64,000 nucleotides of DNA from Cordylochernes scorpioides. Taxonomy: Eukaryota > Arthropoda > Arachnida > Pseudoscorpiones > Chernetidae. How positions within the stretch are numbered: position 1 is the first letter of the stretch; each line of letters begins with the position of its first letter. A program made the translations under genes and the position numbers. The stretch is from NCBI GenBank assembly GCA_030710605.1, contig CP092877.1, positions 5,139,569 through 5,203,568 of the forward strand. The letters run 5' to 3'. Below the pieces are notes generated by a model. That model saw only the letters and a list, made by a program, of their open reading frames with translations, did no database searches and was not told the DNA's origin. Below are positions 20,130 through 29,559 of this stretch, piece after piece.

Positions 20130-20137
<8 letters not shown>
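19978..20137 (-). repeat. Penelope-like terminal repeat, minus copy
   Basis: Inverse complement of 29020-29182. It contains GTTTTACTTTGTTATCAGAT at its outer end on the minus strand and a hammerhead-like motif at 20029-20072. Confidence 0.85.
20029..20072 (-). ncRNA. Degenerate hammerhead-like motif in Penelope-like terminal repeat
   Basis: On the minus strand TTTCTC pairs with GAGAAG (stem I), CTGTAGA stands where CTGANGA is expected, stem II is GGGC/GCCC, and CGAAA follows. The A-to-T change in the core and a stem III of at most one pair suggest loss of self-cleavage. Confidence 0.6.
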
Positions 20138-20173
<36 letters not shown>

Positions 20174-20174
<1 letters not shown>

Positions 20175-21029
20175 GTCATAATTTGTATATAATTAAATGC
20201 AACCCCGACCCACTATGTATGTATCATGTATGATTTTCAAAGATTTAATAAAAGAATAAGGTAACTGGAGGAAAGAAAGTAACAAAAGACATAGGAAGTA
20301 AATCTAGAGGAGAACATATTTATTAATAACGTCGCAGTTAACCTTCTGACCCCGGGTCCCTGCGAGCTAAGTTTAAACCAACACTTCCTGGAAAAACAGG
20401 ACGTATCTAGTGACCAGAAGTTATAAATGTTAAAGCTAGCACTCAATACTTCCTGACAAAACAGGACGTATTTTGATAACGCGGAAGTAAATAAAGTGGA
20501 AATAACACTCGACACTTCCTGTCAGGCAGGCCATATCTTTCATCAAGGAGAGCCGCGGGCCAATCAGAAGACAGCACCTTAAGTAGGTCAACCAATAGGA
20601 AAAGATCATGTGACATCTCTCGACCAATCAGAAGACAGCACCTTAAGTAGGTCAACCAATAGGAAAAGATCATGTGACATCTCTCGACCAATCAGAGAGA
20701 AACTGAGTCTTGGTGTTAAATCGAAAAACAAGAATAGTCAGTTGCTCCTTCGCTTCCAACAAGGTAACATCTACTCTAGAGATCTCTCTCCCTCCGCTCA
20801 TTTCATCTAAATCCCATCATCGCCATGTGATCAACTAATTAATAAGTCAAATCGCTCAACTCTTCTCAAGCTTTCTTCCCTCCAACCCAGTTGCTTTTTA
20901 TTTTCAAACCCCATCACGTGTCCTGATTATTCCTAACTGTGTGCTTCACTTACCACTCAACGACTGCGCTTCAACCAAATCTCACCATTCGCATCCAACA
21001 ACAAGAAACCCCTCAACGATATTGCCACA
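20174..21029 (+). repeat. 5' LTR of gypsy G3
   Basis: Starts TGTCATAATTTG and ends ATATTGCCACA. 856 bp, the same length as the 3' LTR. The difference I noticed is CTCAACG here against CGCAACG in the 3' LTR. Confidence 0.92.
20560..20695 (+). promoter_or_regulatory. Duplicated 64-bp enhancer-like unit in the G3 LTR
   Basis: CCAATCAG recurs at 20560, 20624 and 20688. Each 64-bp unit carries two CCAAT motifs (CCAATCAG, CCAATAGG) and TCATGTGACA, an E-box of the CATGTG type. The same array is in the 3' LTR from 26294. Duplicated upstream elements are common in active LTR promoters; activity here is inferred. Confidence 0.6.
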
Positions 21030-21155
21030 GAACGGTTAAGTCGACAGGATTCTACAACAGTGTAATACATCAAATATTATAGTGTAATAACAATTGCATC
21101 ATATTACACAGAGTCGACAGGATAAAGATTATAGAGCTTAATCAGGATAAAGATT

Positions 21156-21632
21156 ATGGAAATTAGCCCAGGCACTAGCAAAACAAAAGGCAATGACAAA
21201 CCAAGAGAGAACAAACTGGCAACGAGCGGAAAGAGACTGACAACGAACGAAGCGACAAGACATACCCTGGCGACGGTAATTTTAGAACTGACCGCCGCGC
21301 TACAAGGGGCAAGATCCACGCAACTGGAAACGGTCTTCCGGAGCGCCACCCACGGGGCAACCGACGCCCGCACCGCCGGTACGTGTCCGAACAACCTGAC
21401 GCCCACCGAGGAGTCGCCACCCGCCATGCCGTACCCGTGCACCCGGAAGCAATCCACGCGACACGGGCCCAGTGTACCGACAACGCGATCCACTCGAATG
21501 GAAGCAGTACAAATGACTAGATTTCCCTTTCAATCGCGCGGACAGTGCAAACGGTCCCGATCCGGTCCAACAGACATTCCAAGCCAGCCATCCCAAGCCG
21601 AAGACGCCACAGTGGAGTCCTTTCGAGACTAA
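21156..21632 (+). CDS. Truncated gag-like ORF of gypsy G3
   Basis: This 158-residue ORF, MEISPGTSKTKGNDKPRENK onward, sits where gag begins in G2, about 125 bases after the LTR. It is GC-rich and basic and lacks both the capsid-like region and a zinc knuckle. Most of gag has therefore been deleted or replaced. A different frame carries the protease from 21664. Whether the peptide keeps any role, such as RNA binding or a leader for pol, cannot be seen. Confidence 0.55.
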   Translation: MEISPGTSKTKGNDKPRENKLATSGKRLTTNEATRHTLATVILELTAALQGARSTQLETVFRSATHGATDARTAGTCPNNLTPTEESPPAMPYPCTRKQSTRHGPSVPTTRSTRMEAVQMTRFPFQSRGQCKRSRSGPTDIPSQPSQAEDATVESFRD

Positions 21633-21663
21633 GGTAGGCAATCCACCCAATGACACCATCAAA

Positions 21664-23991
21664 TTGACTTTGGACTTGTATCTGACCCAGGACCTACCAT
21701 GTACCTTTCTAATTGAACCAGACGCAGGTTCGAACATATTGCCGTATCATTTATACAATAGATTAAAAGCACAACTTCCCAACTTAAGTCTTAAAAACCC
21801 TTCCCTTGATCTATCCACCCTAAATAGTTTTACGAAAATAATAGGACATTTAACTTTCCCTCTGACAATAGGCCAAATAACCCGTAGAGAGAACTTCCAC
21901 GTGGTAAATGCATCCTTGCCATTTGGAGTTCTTACCTTAAAAACCCTTTATCAGTATAAATTAAAGCTAAATTATAATCGCGGCACTATTTTCCAACTTG
22001 GCGTCCCATTATCTAATACTATCTACCACTTTAAACATGTATCAAATGAATGCAAGCACGGGCTAGGCCAAAACCTGTCCCAAAGGACTCGCACAACACC
22101 CAAAACTTTCACACATGGAAACCCTTGCCTGCATTCATTGCCAAAACCCCAAATATTTACATGCCACCATTCTAATCTCACACCACACAACTTTTCACTC
22201 AACCCAATTACCAATACTTTATGCCCACCACATATAAAGCCACCACGACTTCAATCTACAATTCCAATAATGTCCAAAAAAGTGTCAGTACACCAACACA
22301 ACTCACCCACTTACCACACAAAATCCATACACACACCCATACGCCATCACGCAACAAACACGCACAACCCGCCCAACAAGCGCGACACTCACGCCAACAG
22401 ACGACAACGACAAACAAGCGCATGCACAACCGTTAAGAATAATACAATCACCCCGTCTACACAAAACATAGAAAAAATTCACGCCACCAAACAACCACAC
22501 AATCGAAAAACATTACGATCTTTCCTAAAAGCTGTGAACGTCTATAAAGAGTTCATTCCAGACCACGCCCGCTTGCGGACGCCACTTATCAACCTTCTAA
22601 AAAAGGATGTCGTGTGGGTCTGGGATGACAAATGTCAGAAAGCGTTCACTAACCTGAAAGAAAACCTTACCACACACCCCACATTACACCTTTACCAGGA
22701 AGGTCTGCCATGCCAGGTGTACTGTAACACCTCAACATTCAGCATTACAGGCGTTCTTAAACAAGTCTACCCTGATGGGAAGACATACACCGTTCAACAT
22801 TTCAGCCGATCTCTGCGTAGTCACGAGCGAAATTATTCAGACTTGGAACTACAATGCCTAGCCATTGTGGAAAGTGTGGATAATTTCCGCACCTGTCTAA
22901 ATGGCAGAAAGTTTACAATATTTTCTGACCATCCCGCATTGCAGTGGTTGAAAGAGATCAAAGCTCCGTCAGGCAGATTGTTTCGATGGAGGTTAAGATT
23001 GTCAAGATACGAATATGAGGTCCGTAGCATAAATGGAGTACAACAATATGAAACGGGCGTTGGAACTCGTATCCCATTTTGTGGCTTTCTAGATGCGCCA
23101 CTCATACAGAGCCAACAGTCTTCTCCACCGAGAAAATCTCGCGTGACTATAGATCACAATAAACTGCGCACCGTCTCCCGAAAAGGAGTACTGAAAACTA
23201 TAGTCCCAAGTTCACTTACAACCAGACTTCTTAAGTCCGTACACACTCAACACCACCATCCAAACATCTCCAAGATGACGAGGCTCATCTCATCACAATA
23301 TTATTGGCAGAACATGACACAAGACATCGCAAAACAGGTAAAAACCTGCCCCACCTGCCGATTCGCTAGAAGAATCGATGAATACAACCAACCTTCACGT
23401 AAAAATACCGACACAGGCACCAAAGCAAAACAAAATTCGTACATAAAGCACAGCGTACACACAACACAAACAATGTCAAAATTACCACACCCACGTCAGA
23501 GAAACGATCACACATCTCAACCTAAACCAATTACCGCCGACATATCTCTAATAAAACCATTGACGATCAAACAGGAGAACTGTAAACCTGACAACCAGCT
23601 CAATCATATCACACCACTCCCTAAAGATATCAAACAGGAGAAATGCGAACCTACCAATCATTCAAATTCTACAATTCATAAGGTTCAAGCAAATATTTCA
23701 GAGTCCCCAGTTACAAAAATGTGGACGAACATGGGGCAATATCCTATCTTTCATCTGATTTTTATCCTTTGTTTATTAGTTCTACCGTACAACTGTATCC
23801 CAATTTTATTCATTAATTACTTGTTTATTTATGCCATGCCCGCTCAGAAAATCTTCGAACTACAAGAGGTAGTTTTTAATTTGGGACAAGCAGTTCTTCA
23901 TTGTGGACAAACATTTATAAAGCTTCTCATAATTTTAGGAACCATCTTCGCAGAAAATCTAAATAAACTCCGAAAAGATAGCAGTAACTGA
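21664..23991 (+). CDS. 775-residue pol-derived ORF of gypsy G3: protease, connection/RNase H, integrase finger, membrane tail
   Basis: The N-terminal 30 residues hold a protease motif, FLIEPDAGSNILPYHLYN, in which the usual DTGAS reads DAGS. A His/Thr-rich spacer follows, then a direct jump to the region after the RT active site (HNRKTLRSFLKAVNVYKEF), so the palm with its Asp pair is missing. RNase H is largely present (VYCNTSTFSITGVL lacks the first catalytic Asp; FTIFSDHPALQWL is kept). The integrase HHCC finger ends CPTCRF; the catalytic core is deleted, and the frame continues into a tail with LIKPLTIKQENCKP and a two-segment hydrophobic end related to G2 ORF3. Several large deletions all preserve the frame. 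Confidence 0.82.
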   Translation: MTLDLYLTQDLPCTFLIEPDAGSNILPYHLYNRLKAQLPNLSLKNPSLDLSTLNSFTKIIGHLTFPLTIGQITRRENFHVVNASLPFGVLTLKTLYQYKLKLNYNRGTIFQLGVPLSNTIYHFKHVSNECKHGLGQNLSQRTRTTPKTFTHGNPCLHSLPKPQIFTCHHSNLTPHNFSLNPITNTLCPPHIKPPRLQSTIPIMSKKVSVHQHNSPTYHTKSIHTPIRHHATNTHNPPNKRDTHANRRQRQTSACTTVKNNTITPSTQNIEKIHATKQPHNRKTLRSFLKAVNVYKEFIPDHARLRTPLINLLKKDVVWVWDDKCQKAFTNLKENLTTHPTLHLYQEGLPCQVYCNTSTFSITGVLKQVYPDGKTYTVQHFSRSLRSHERNYSDLELQCLAIVESVDNFRTCLNGRKFTIFSDHPALQWLKEIKAPSGRLFRWRLRLSRYEYEVRSINGVQQYETGVGTRIPFCGFLDAPLIQSQQSSPPRKSRVTIDHNKLRTVSRKGVLKTIVPSSLTTRLLKSVHTQHHHPNISKMTRLISSQYYWQNMTQDIAKQVKTCPTCRFARRIDEYNQPSRKNTDTGTKAKQNSYIKHSVHTTQTMSKLPHPRQRNDHTSQPKPITADISLIKPLTIKQENCKPDNQLNHITPLPKDIKQEKCEPTNHSNSTIHKVQANISESPVTKMWTNMGQYPIFHLIFILCLLVLPYNCIPILFINYLFIYAMPAQKIFELQEVVFNLGQAVLHCGQTFIKLLIILGTIFAENLNKLRKDSSN

Positions 23992-24879
23992 AAAATGACC
24001 AACCAATGTCGGAGAAGTCACACTCCAAAAACAAGAGGCAAATAGCAATTAGGCGGACAGGAAACGTAGTTCCCCCACTCCATGACTCCAATTACGTGCA
24101 AATAGTGGGTGGATAAGTTTAGACCGGACCTCGCGTCCCCGACACGTCCCGCTTCCGGCATCTCATTACAAGGCCCCGCTCATCCAAATTAGGTCACCGC
24201 TCTCCCCAGCCACAGATTCCTCTATGCCACCAATTGTGGATCCCAGTTCGAGTCTACATATCGATTTTTACCACCCAATTCCACATCCACGAGACAACAC
24301 ATAGAACTAGCTCACACATTTCTTACACAACCGACTTCTAACATTTTTTCACAACACACACACAAAGACAAAAAATTACACATAAAGGTTATATAGATTT
24401 CCATGTCTCCTGTACACACAGCATAAACGCACTTGAGGGCTAGAATCACGTTTTTCACCTAAGTGTCGCTACAGATGAGACAAAAAATTTATAGGGCATA
24501 ATTGAGCAAGTAAAACATTTATAGGGCAAAATGGAGCAACCAATACATGTAGATCAGGGCATGTAGATACCAAAGGGTTCCAACCAATACACCTTATTTT
24601 TCATATCAATCATTTTCATTATTTTCTCTCAATTAAAATTTAAATATTTAATCAATTTATCAATTTATTCAACTAATTACCACTTTTAATCATTAATTAT
24701 CATTTTTTTCCAATTAGTTTATATTATCATTTTTATTTATCAATTATCATTCTATTTACCACTTAGCTTAAACTGCCACAACTCAATTATCAACGAAAAC
24801 TCATTGGTTTTCGATTAAACTAAAAACATTAAATCACCCTTTGTTGTTGAAACCTTTTTATTTTTCATTTTTCTTTTTT
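23992..24879 (+). other. G3 3' noncoding region before the repeats
   Basis: Noncoding, moderately AT-rich. A block near 24400 (GTCTCCTGTACACACAGC) matches the G2 3' region near 8360 on the minus strand, so this part is inherited from a common ancestor. The hairpin string of G2 was not found here. Confidence 0.6.
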
Positions 24880-25680
24880 TCCAAGCACTCAACTTTGATT
24901 TCGTTCAACTCTTATTTTTATTTTTATTTTGATTTCTCAAAAGACCTAATGAAACCCCCTCGATTTCATTCCCAATCTCAAGTAGGATAGTAATTAGGCA
25001 ATTCTTTTTTTTTTTTCACCAACGCAACAAAGCATTTTCTTTTTTTTTCCATACAACAAGACTTTTTCTTTTTGTGTAACCAAGCCTTCACTTTGATTTC
25101 ATTCAACTTTTATTTTATTTTTATTTTTGATTTCTCAAAAGACCTAATAGAATTCCTTCGATTTCATTCCCAATCTCGAATAGAATATGGTTAGGCATTT
25201 TTCCTTTTTTTTTCACCATTCAACCAAGCACTCAACTTTGATTTCGCTCAAAAAACTTTTATTTTATTTTTAATGTTGATTTCTCAAAAGACCTAATAGA
25301 ATTCCTTCGATTTCATTCCCAATCTCGAATAGAATATGGTTAGGCATTTTTCCTTTTTTTTTTCACCATTCAACCAAGCACTCAACTTTGATTTCGCTCA
25401 AAAAACTTTTATTTTATTTTATTTTGATTTCAAAAGACCTTATGAAATTCCCTCGAATTCTTTTCCAAATTCGAGCAAAAAAAGTAACTAGGCATTTTCC
25501 CTTATCACCATGCAACAAAACAATTTTTCTTTTTCAACCAAAAACATTCAATTTTGATTTCATTCAACTATTTTTATATTGTTTTTATTTTGATTTCAAA
25601 AACCTTAATAGAACTCCCTCGATCTCCTTTCTTATCTCGAGTAGAATTCGTTTAGGCACATTTTCCTTTTTTAGCCCACT
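24880..25680 (+). repeat. 150-bp tandem repeats in the G3 3' noncoding region
   Basis: About five diverged units with a period near 150 bp; for example GACCTAATAGAATTCCTTCG begins at 25141 and again at 25290. Each contains runs of T, a CAACTTTGATTTC motif and GATTTCTCAAAAGACC. Pyrimidine-rich on the plus strand. Related to 7720-8000 in G2, inverted as expected from the element's opposite orientation. Confidence 0.8.
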
Positions 25681-25907
25681 ATGTACCATAGCATTCATTG
25701 ATTTCTTACAATTAAAAATTTTTGATTTCTATTAATTATACTCAACCTATATCATCAACACCATTCTATTTTACTTATTATATCGCCACCAATGCTTGTA
25801 TATAGACTCAATACCCACAACTAATTTTCCCACAAAATTATTTTTCACTTTACAGAATTCTCTCAGGCTAACCCCTTCTTGAATTCTTCACATGTAGGGG
25901 GCGCATC

Positions 25908-26763
25908 TGTCATAATTTGTATATAATTAAATGCAACCCCGACCCACTATGTATGTATCATGTATGATTTTCAAAGATTTAATAAAAGAATAAGGTAACT
26001 GGAGGAAAGAAAGTAACAAAAGACATAGGAAGTAAATCTAGAGGAGAACATATTTATTAATAACGTCGCAGTTAACCTTCTGACCCCGGGTCCCTGCGAG
26101 CTAAGTTTAAACCAACACTTCCTGGAAAAACAGGACGTATCTAGTGACCAGAAGTTATAAATGTTAAAGCTAGCACTCAATACTTCCTGACAAAACAGGA
26201 CGTATTTTGATAACGCGGAAGTAAATAAAGTGGAAATAACACTCGACACTTCCTGTCAGGCAGGCCATATCTTTCATCAAGGAGAGCCGCGGGCCAATCA
26301 GAAGACAGCACCTTAAGTAGGTCAACCAATAGGAAAAGATCATGTGACATCTCTCGACCAATCAGAAGACAGCACCTTAAGTAGGTCAACCAATAGGAAA
26401 AGATCATGTGACATCTCTCGACCAATCAGAGAGAAACTGAGTCTTGGTGTTAAATCGAAAAACAAGAATAGTCAGTTGCTCCTTCGCTTCCAACAAGGTA
26501 ACATCTACTCTAGAGATCTCTCTCCCTCCGCTCATTTCATCTAAATCCCATCATCGCCATGTGATCAACTAATTAATAAGTCAAATCGCTCAACTCTTCT
26601 CAAGCTTTCTTCCCTCCAACCCAGTTGCTTTTTATTTTCAAACCCCATCACGTGTCCTGATTATTCCTAACTGTGTGCTTCACTTACCACTCAACGACTG
26701 CGCTTCAACCAAATCTCACCATTCGCATCCAACAACAAGAAACCCCGCAACGATATTGCCACA
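25908..26763 (+). repeat. 3' LTR of gypsy G3
   Basis: Partner of 20174-21029, preceded by the polypurine tract and followed by the target duplication TACA. Confidence 0.92.
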
Positions 26764-27017
26764 TACATTAGGATGTTTTTGCATATTATTTTTTACTTAA
26801 GATATGTTTTTTATTTGGTTAAGGTATTTACATATTTTACTATTGTTTGCTATATTCTATGGATTATCTTATAGGTTCAGAATTCTATTATTTAAGTTAG
26901 TTTTATAATGGTTATTGGCTATTATCTATAAGTTACTTTTATTATTGTTGATATTATTAGCTGGTACTAGGGTATATTGTGTTATATGTTTCGGGCAAAT
27001 CTATTTTTCTATTGATG

Positions 27018-28083
27018 CTATTGTGTTTTTTTTTTTCTGGATAATAAAGATTCAATTATAAGCCTTTGATATTTGCTGTTTATGTTATTGTAATGTATTC
27101 TAGGTTCTTCTAATGCGAAAGTGTGGCCTGTTTCTTTGCAATGTTGGAAAATTAGAGATCTATTGTCTTGATTTATTATGTTGCGTTTATGTTCATATAT
27201 TCTATTGCTGACTCTCCTTCCTGTCTCCCCCACGTATTTGGCTTGGCAGTTGTTGCATTCTATGGAATATATTGCTTCTTTTTTGTTAGTGGGTTTTATG
27301 ATATTAGAATTATTTTTAGATAGTGGATTTTTAATGATGGAGCCTATGTTAGGGGAATTACTGTAATATGTTTGGATGCCGAAGTTTTTTAAGTAGTAGG
27401 CTATTGTTATAGATGTTAGTGAGTATGGAATGTAACATATTGCCCTGTAAATATCTGTAGTTTTGTTTATTGGGTTATTGATTGTTATACTTTTGTGGAA
27501 ATGTTTTAATATAAAGGTGGTTGGGTATCCTGCTTGCTGGAGATTATTTATAATGTTCTGTGTTTCAATCATTTTTGAAATCTGTTGCGAGCAATGGGTG
27601 TGTATTCTTTTGGTTAGTGTTTTAATTGTGTTTATCTTATGGCTTAGTGGGCAATATGAGGTGAAATGTATATAATTTGGTTCGAAACTTGGCTTGTAGT
27701 ATACGGAGGTTTGTAATCTGTTTTGTGACCTTATGATATTAATGTCTAAGAATGGTAGTTTATTGTTTTTTTCAACTTCTATTGTAAATTTGATTCTAGG
27801 GTGGTAGTTATTTAATGAGGTTAATATGTGGTTAACTTTGTTAGCTGTGCATATACAGAATATGTCGTCTATGTATATTTTATATATTATTATGTCTGTG
27901 GGGAATTGTGTAATTATCCATTTGTCTATTGTGTTCATAACTATTTCGGCTAACGGGGAAGATAGTGGGCTGCCCATGGGCGATTCTTTTATTTGTTTAA
28001 ATGATTGTGAGTTGAAATTAAAGATGTTCGATTTTAATGATATATCTATTAATTATATTATTTTGTTTATGACTGTTTGGTCT
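27018..28083 (-). pseudogene. Penelope-like RT C-terminal part plus GIY-YIG endonuclease (minus copy)
   Basis: Only the last third of the usual protein is present. A long open frame runs from the junction near 28083: FKQIKESPMGSPLSSPLAEI is RT motif B, KIYIDDIFCIC holds the catalytic Asp pair, and thumb sequence follows. The C-terminal 80 residues form the GIY-YIG endonuclease of Penelope-like elements: AIYSIECNNC, then AKYVGETGRRVSNRIYEHKR. RT motifs upstream are missing by 5' truncation, so no active enzyme is made from this copy. ATG at 27977 is internal and not the native start. The frame is otherwise undamaged, so the copy is young. Confidence 0.85.
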
Positions 28084-28761
28084 AATTATATACATTTCAC
28101 CTCATATTGCCCACTAAGCCATAAGATAAACACAATTAAAACACTAACCAAAAGAATACACACCCATTGCTCGCAACAGATTTCAAAAATGATTGAAACA
28201 CAGAACATTATAAATAATCTCCAGCAAGCAGGATACCCAACCACCTTTATATTAAAACATTTCCACAAAAGTATAACAATCAATAACCCAATAAACAAAA
28301 CCACAGATATTTACAGGGCAATATGTTACATTCCATTTTCACAAACATCTATAACAATAGCCAACTACTTAAAAAACTTCGGCATCCAAACATATTACAG
28401 TAATTCCCCTAACATAGGCTCCATCATTAAAATTCCACTATCTAAAAATAATTCTAATATCATAAAACCCACTAACAAAAAAGAAGCAATATATTCCATA
28501 GAATGCAACAACTGCCAAGCCAAATACGTGGGGGAGACAGGAAGGAGAGTCAGCAATAGAATATATGAACATAAACGCAACATAATAAATCAAGACAATA
28601 GATCTCTAATTTTCCAACATTGCAAAGAAACAGGCCACACTTTCGCATTAGAAGAACCTAGAATACATTACAATAACATAAACAGCAAATATCAAAGGCT
28701 TATAATTGAATCTTTATTATCCAGAAAAAAAAAAAACACAATAGCATCAATAGAAAAATAG
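28084..28761 (+). pseudogene. Penelope-like RT tail plus GIY-YIG endonuclease (plus copy)
   Basis: Begins NYIHFTSYCPLSHKIN, downstream of the RT catalytic Asp pair, and continues through an open GIY-YIG domain (YVGETGRRVSNRIYEHKR) to a stop at 28761. It is almost identical to the minus copy; two visible differences are YIPFSQTS for YIPYSLTS and IKIPLSK for IKNPLSK. The ORF that appears to start at 27826 is antisense to the minus copy for its first 85 codons, so its N-terminus is artificial. Confidence 0.82.
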
Positions 28762-29019
28762 ATTTGCCCGAAACATATAACACAATATACCCTAGTACCA
28801 GCTAATAATATCAACAATAATATAAGTAATTTATAGATAATAGCCAATAACCATTATAAAACTAACTTAAATAATAGAATTCTGAACCTATAAGATAATC
28901 CATAGAATATAGCAAACAATAGTAAAATATGTAAATACCTTAACCAAATAAAAAACATATCTTAAGTAAAAAATAATATGCAAAAACATCCTAATGTATA
29001 TATATATATATATATATAT

Positions 29020-29182
29020 ATGTACATAGAATCATAATAGTTTTAGCATCAGGCGGCGTTATATTTTCTCGTTATATTGTATATGTTTCTCCTGTAGAAG
29101 GGCGGACAAGCCCGAAAGCTTGAGAAGACTGGAATAAAAGATACTCATCTCCATAAACGTTTTACTTTGTTATCAGATATGT
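29020..29182 (+). repeat. Penelope-like terminal repeat, plus copy
   Basis: Follows an AT microsatellite (about 28996-29022) and ends TTATCAGAT. Only single-base differences from the inverse of 19978-20137. Confidence 0.85.
29084..29128 (+). ncRNA. Degenerate hammerhead-like motif in Penelope-like terminal repeat, plus copy
   Basis: Same sequence as 20029-20072 inverted, including the CTGTAGA core change. The change is therefore shared by both copies and not a private mutation. Confidence 0.6.
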
Positions 29183-29211
29183 ATATATAAATCACAGAAA
29201 TCCTATCATTC

Positions 29212-29460
29212 ATCTTTTCGAATTTTGTTTACAGAATGATTTGTTTTCTTCACTACCTTAATTCCTTAATTTTNNNNNNNNNNNNNNNNNNNNNNNNNNN
29301 NNNNNNNNNNNNNNNNNNNNNNNNNNNNNNNNNNNNNNNNNNNNNNNNNNNNNNNNNNNNNNNNNNNNNNNNNCCTATTCCTCACTTTTGTTCTTGATAG
29401 AATGACCTCGAATGTATCTGGTGGCATCATCCCCAATGCATAGGACATAATGCGCACCTT
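29212..29460 (-). pseudogene. Ty1/copia integrase relic, N-terminal part of core (other half of 16470-17057)
   Basis: The minus strand reads VLCIGDDATRYIRG and IKNKSEE near 29450-29380, the first acidic motif region of copia integrase. After the assembly gap it gives VKKTNHSVNKIRKDE up to the BEL LTR. Across the BEL insertion the protein resumes with NGLEF at 17045. So the BEL element landed between the two parts of the RTDNG motif. Size across the gap is unknown. Confidence 0.65.
29274..29373. other. Assembly gap of 100 N
   Basis: Exactly 100 N, the usual placeholder for a gap of unknown size. It lies inside the copia integrase relic. Confidence 0.99.
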
Positions 29461-29559
29461 CCCAACTTTGAACTCTGAATGGTCCCATTATATTTTCTTA
29501 ATAAAATACCAGATTTCTACGTGCTCAGGAAAAATATGAAAAATTGAGCACAAAATTTG

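Larger units (their letters stand above)
20174..26763 (+). mobile_element. Ty3/gypsy element G3, young non-autonomous derivative
   Basis: Two 856-bp LTRs (20174-21029 and 25908-26763), nearly identical, flank a short gag ORF, a 775-codon pol ORF lacking the RT and integrase cores, and a 1.9-kb noncoding region with 150-bp repeats. The target duplication TACA is at 20170-20173 and 26764-26767. The polypurine tract (TAGGGGGCGCATC) adjoins the 3' LTR. It is inserted in the AT microsatellite of the Penelope-like minus copy. Confidence 0.93.
19930..28083 (-). mobile_element. Penelope-like element, minus copy, 5'-truncated and split by gypsy G3
   Basis: The coding part at 28083-27018 and its 3' flank down to 26764 continue at 20173-19930 beyond the G3 insertion. 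The 3' terminal repeat (19978-20137) is the inverse of 29020-29182. G3 went into the AT repeat that precedes this terminal repeat, leaving the duplication TACA. The Penelope-like pair itself lies in the BEL LTR with a roughly 14-bp duplication around TAAATCAC. Confidence 0.85.
28084..29184 (+). mobile_element. Penelope-like element, plus copy, 5'-truncated, head-to-head with the minus copy
   Basis: From 28084 the sequence is the inverse complement of the minus copy beginning inside RT (TTTCACCTCATATTGCCCAC). It runs through the GIY-YIG domain, an AT microsatellite and the terminal repeat, ending at TTATCAGATATG. Head-to-head truncated pairs are a known arrangement of Penelope-like elements. 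Confidence 0.85.
17058..29211 (-). mobile_element. BEL/Pao element, internally deleted, its 5' LTR split by nested elements
   Basis: A 193-bp LTR (17058-17250) and a partner (19751-19929 continued at about 29185-29211) flank minus-strand gag and protease. A GGGGGGAGGAA polypurine tract adjoins the left LTR. The internal region is only 2.5 kb because RT, RNase H and integrase are absent, so the copy is non-autonomous. It sits inside a copia integrase gene. Confidence 0.88.

Noticed and set aside
20443-20691. Minus-strand ORFs in the G3 LTRs with internal repeats
   Set aside because: They arise from the 64-bp LTR duplication and recur identically in the other LTR; no coding signal.
22221-22436. 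Thr/Pro-rich ORF within G3
   Set aside because: An alternative frame of the His/Thr-rich spacer of the pol ORF.
27826-28080. N-terminal part of the 311-codon plus ORF as a new domain fused to GIY-YIG
   Set aside because: These codons are the reverse complement of the Penelope-like RT in the head-to-head copy; the fusion is accidental.
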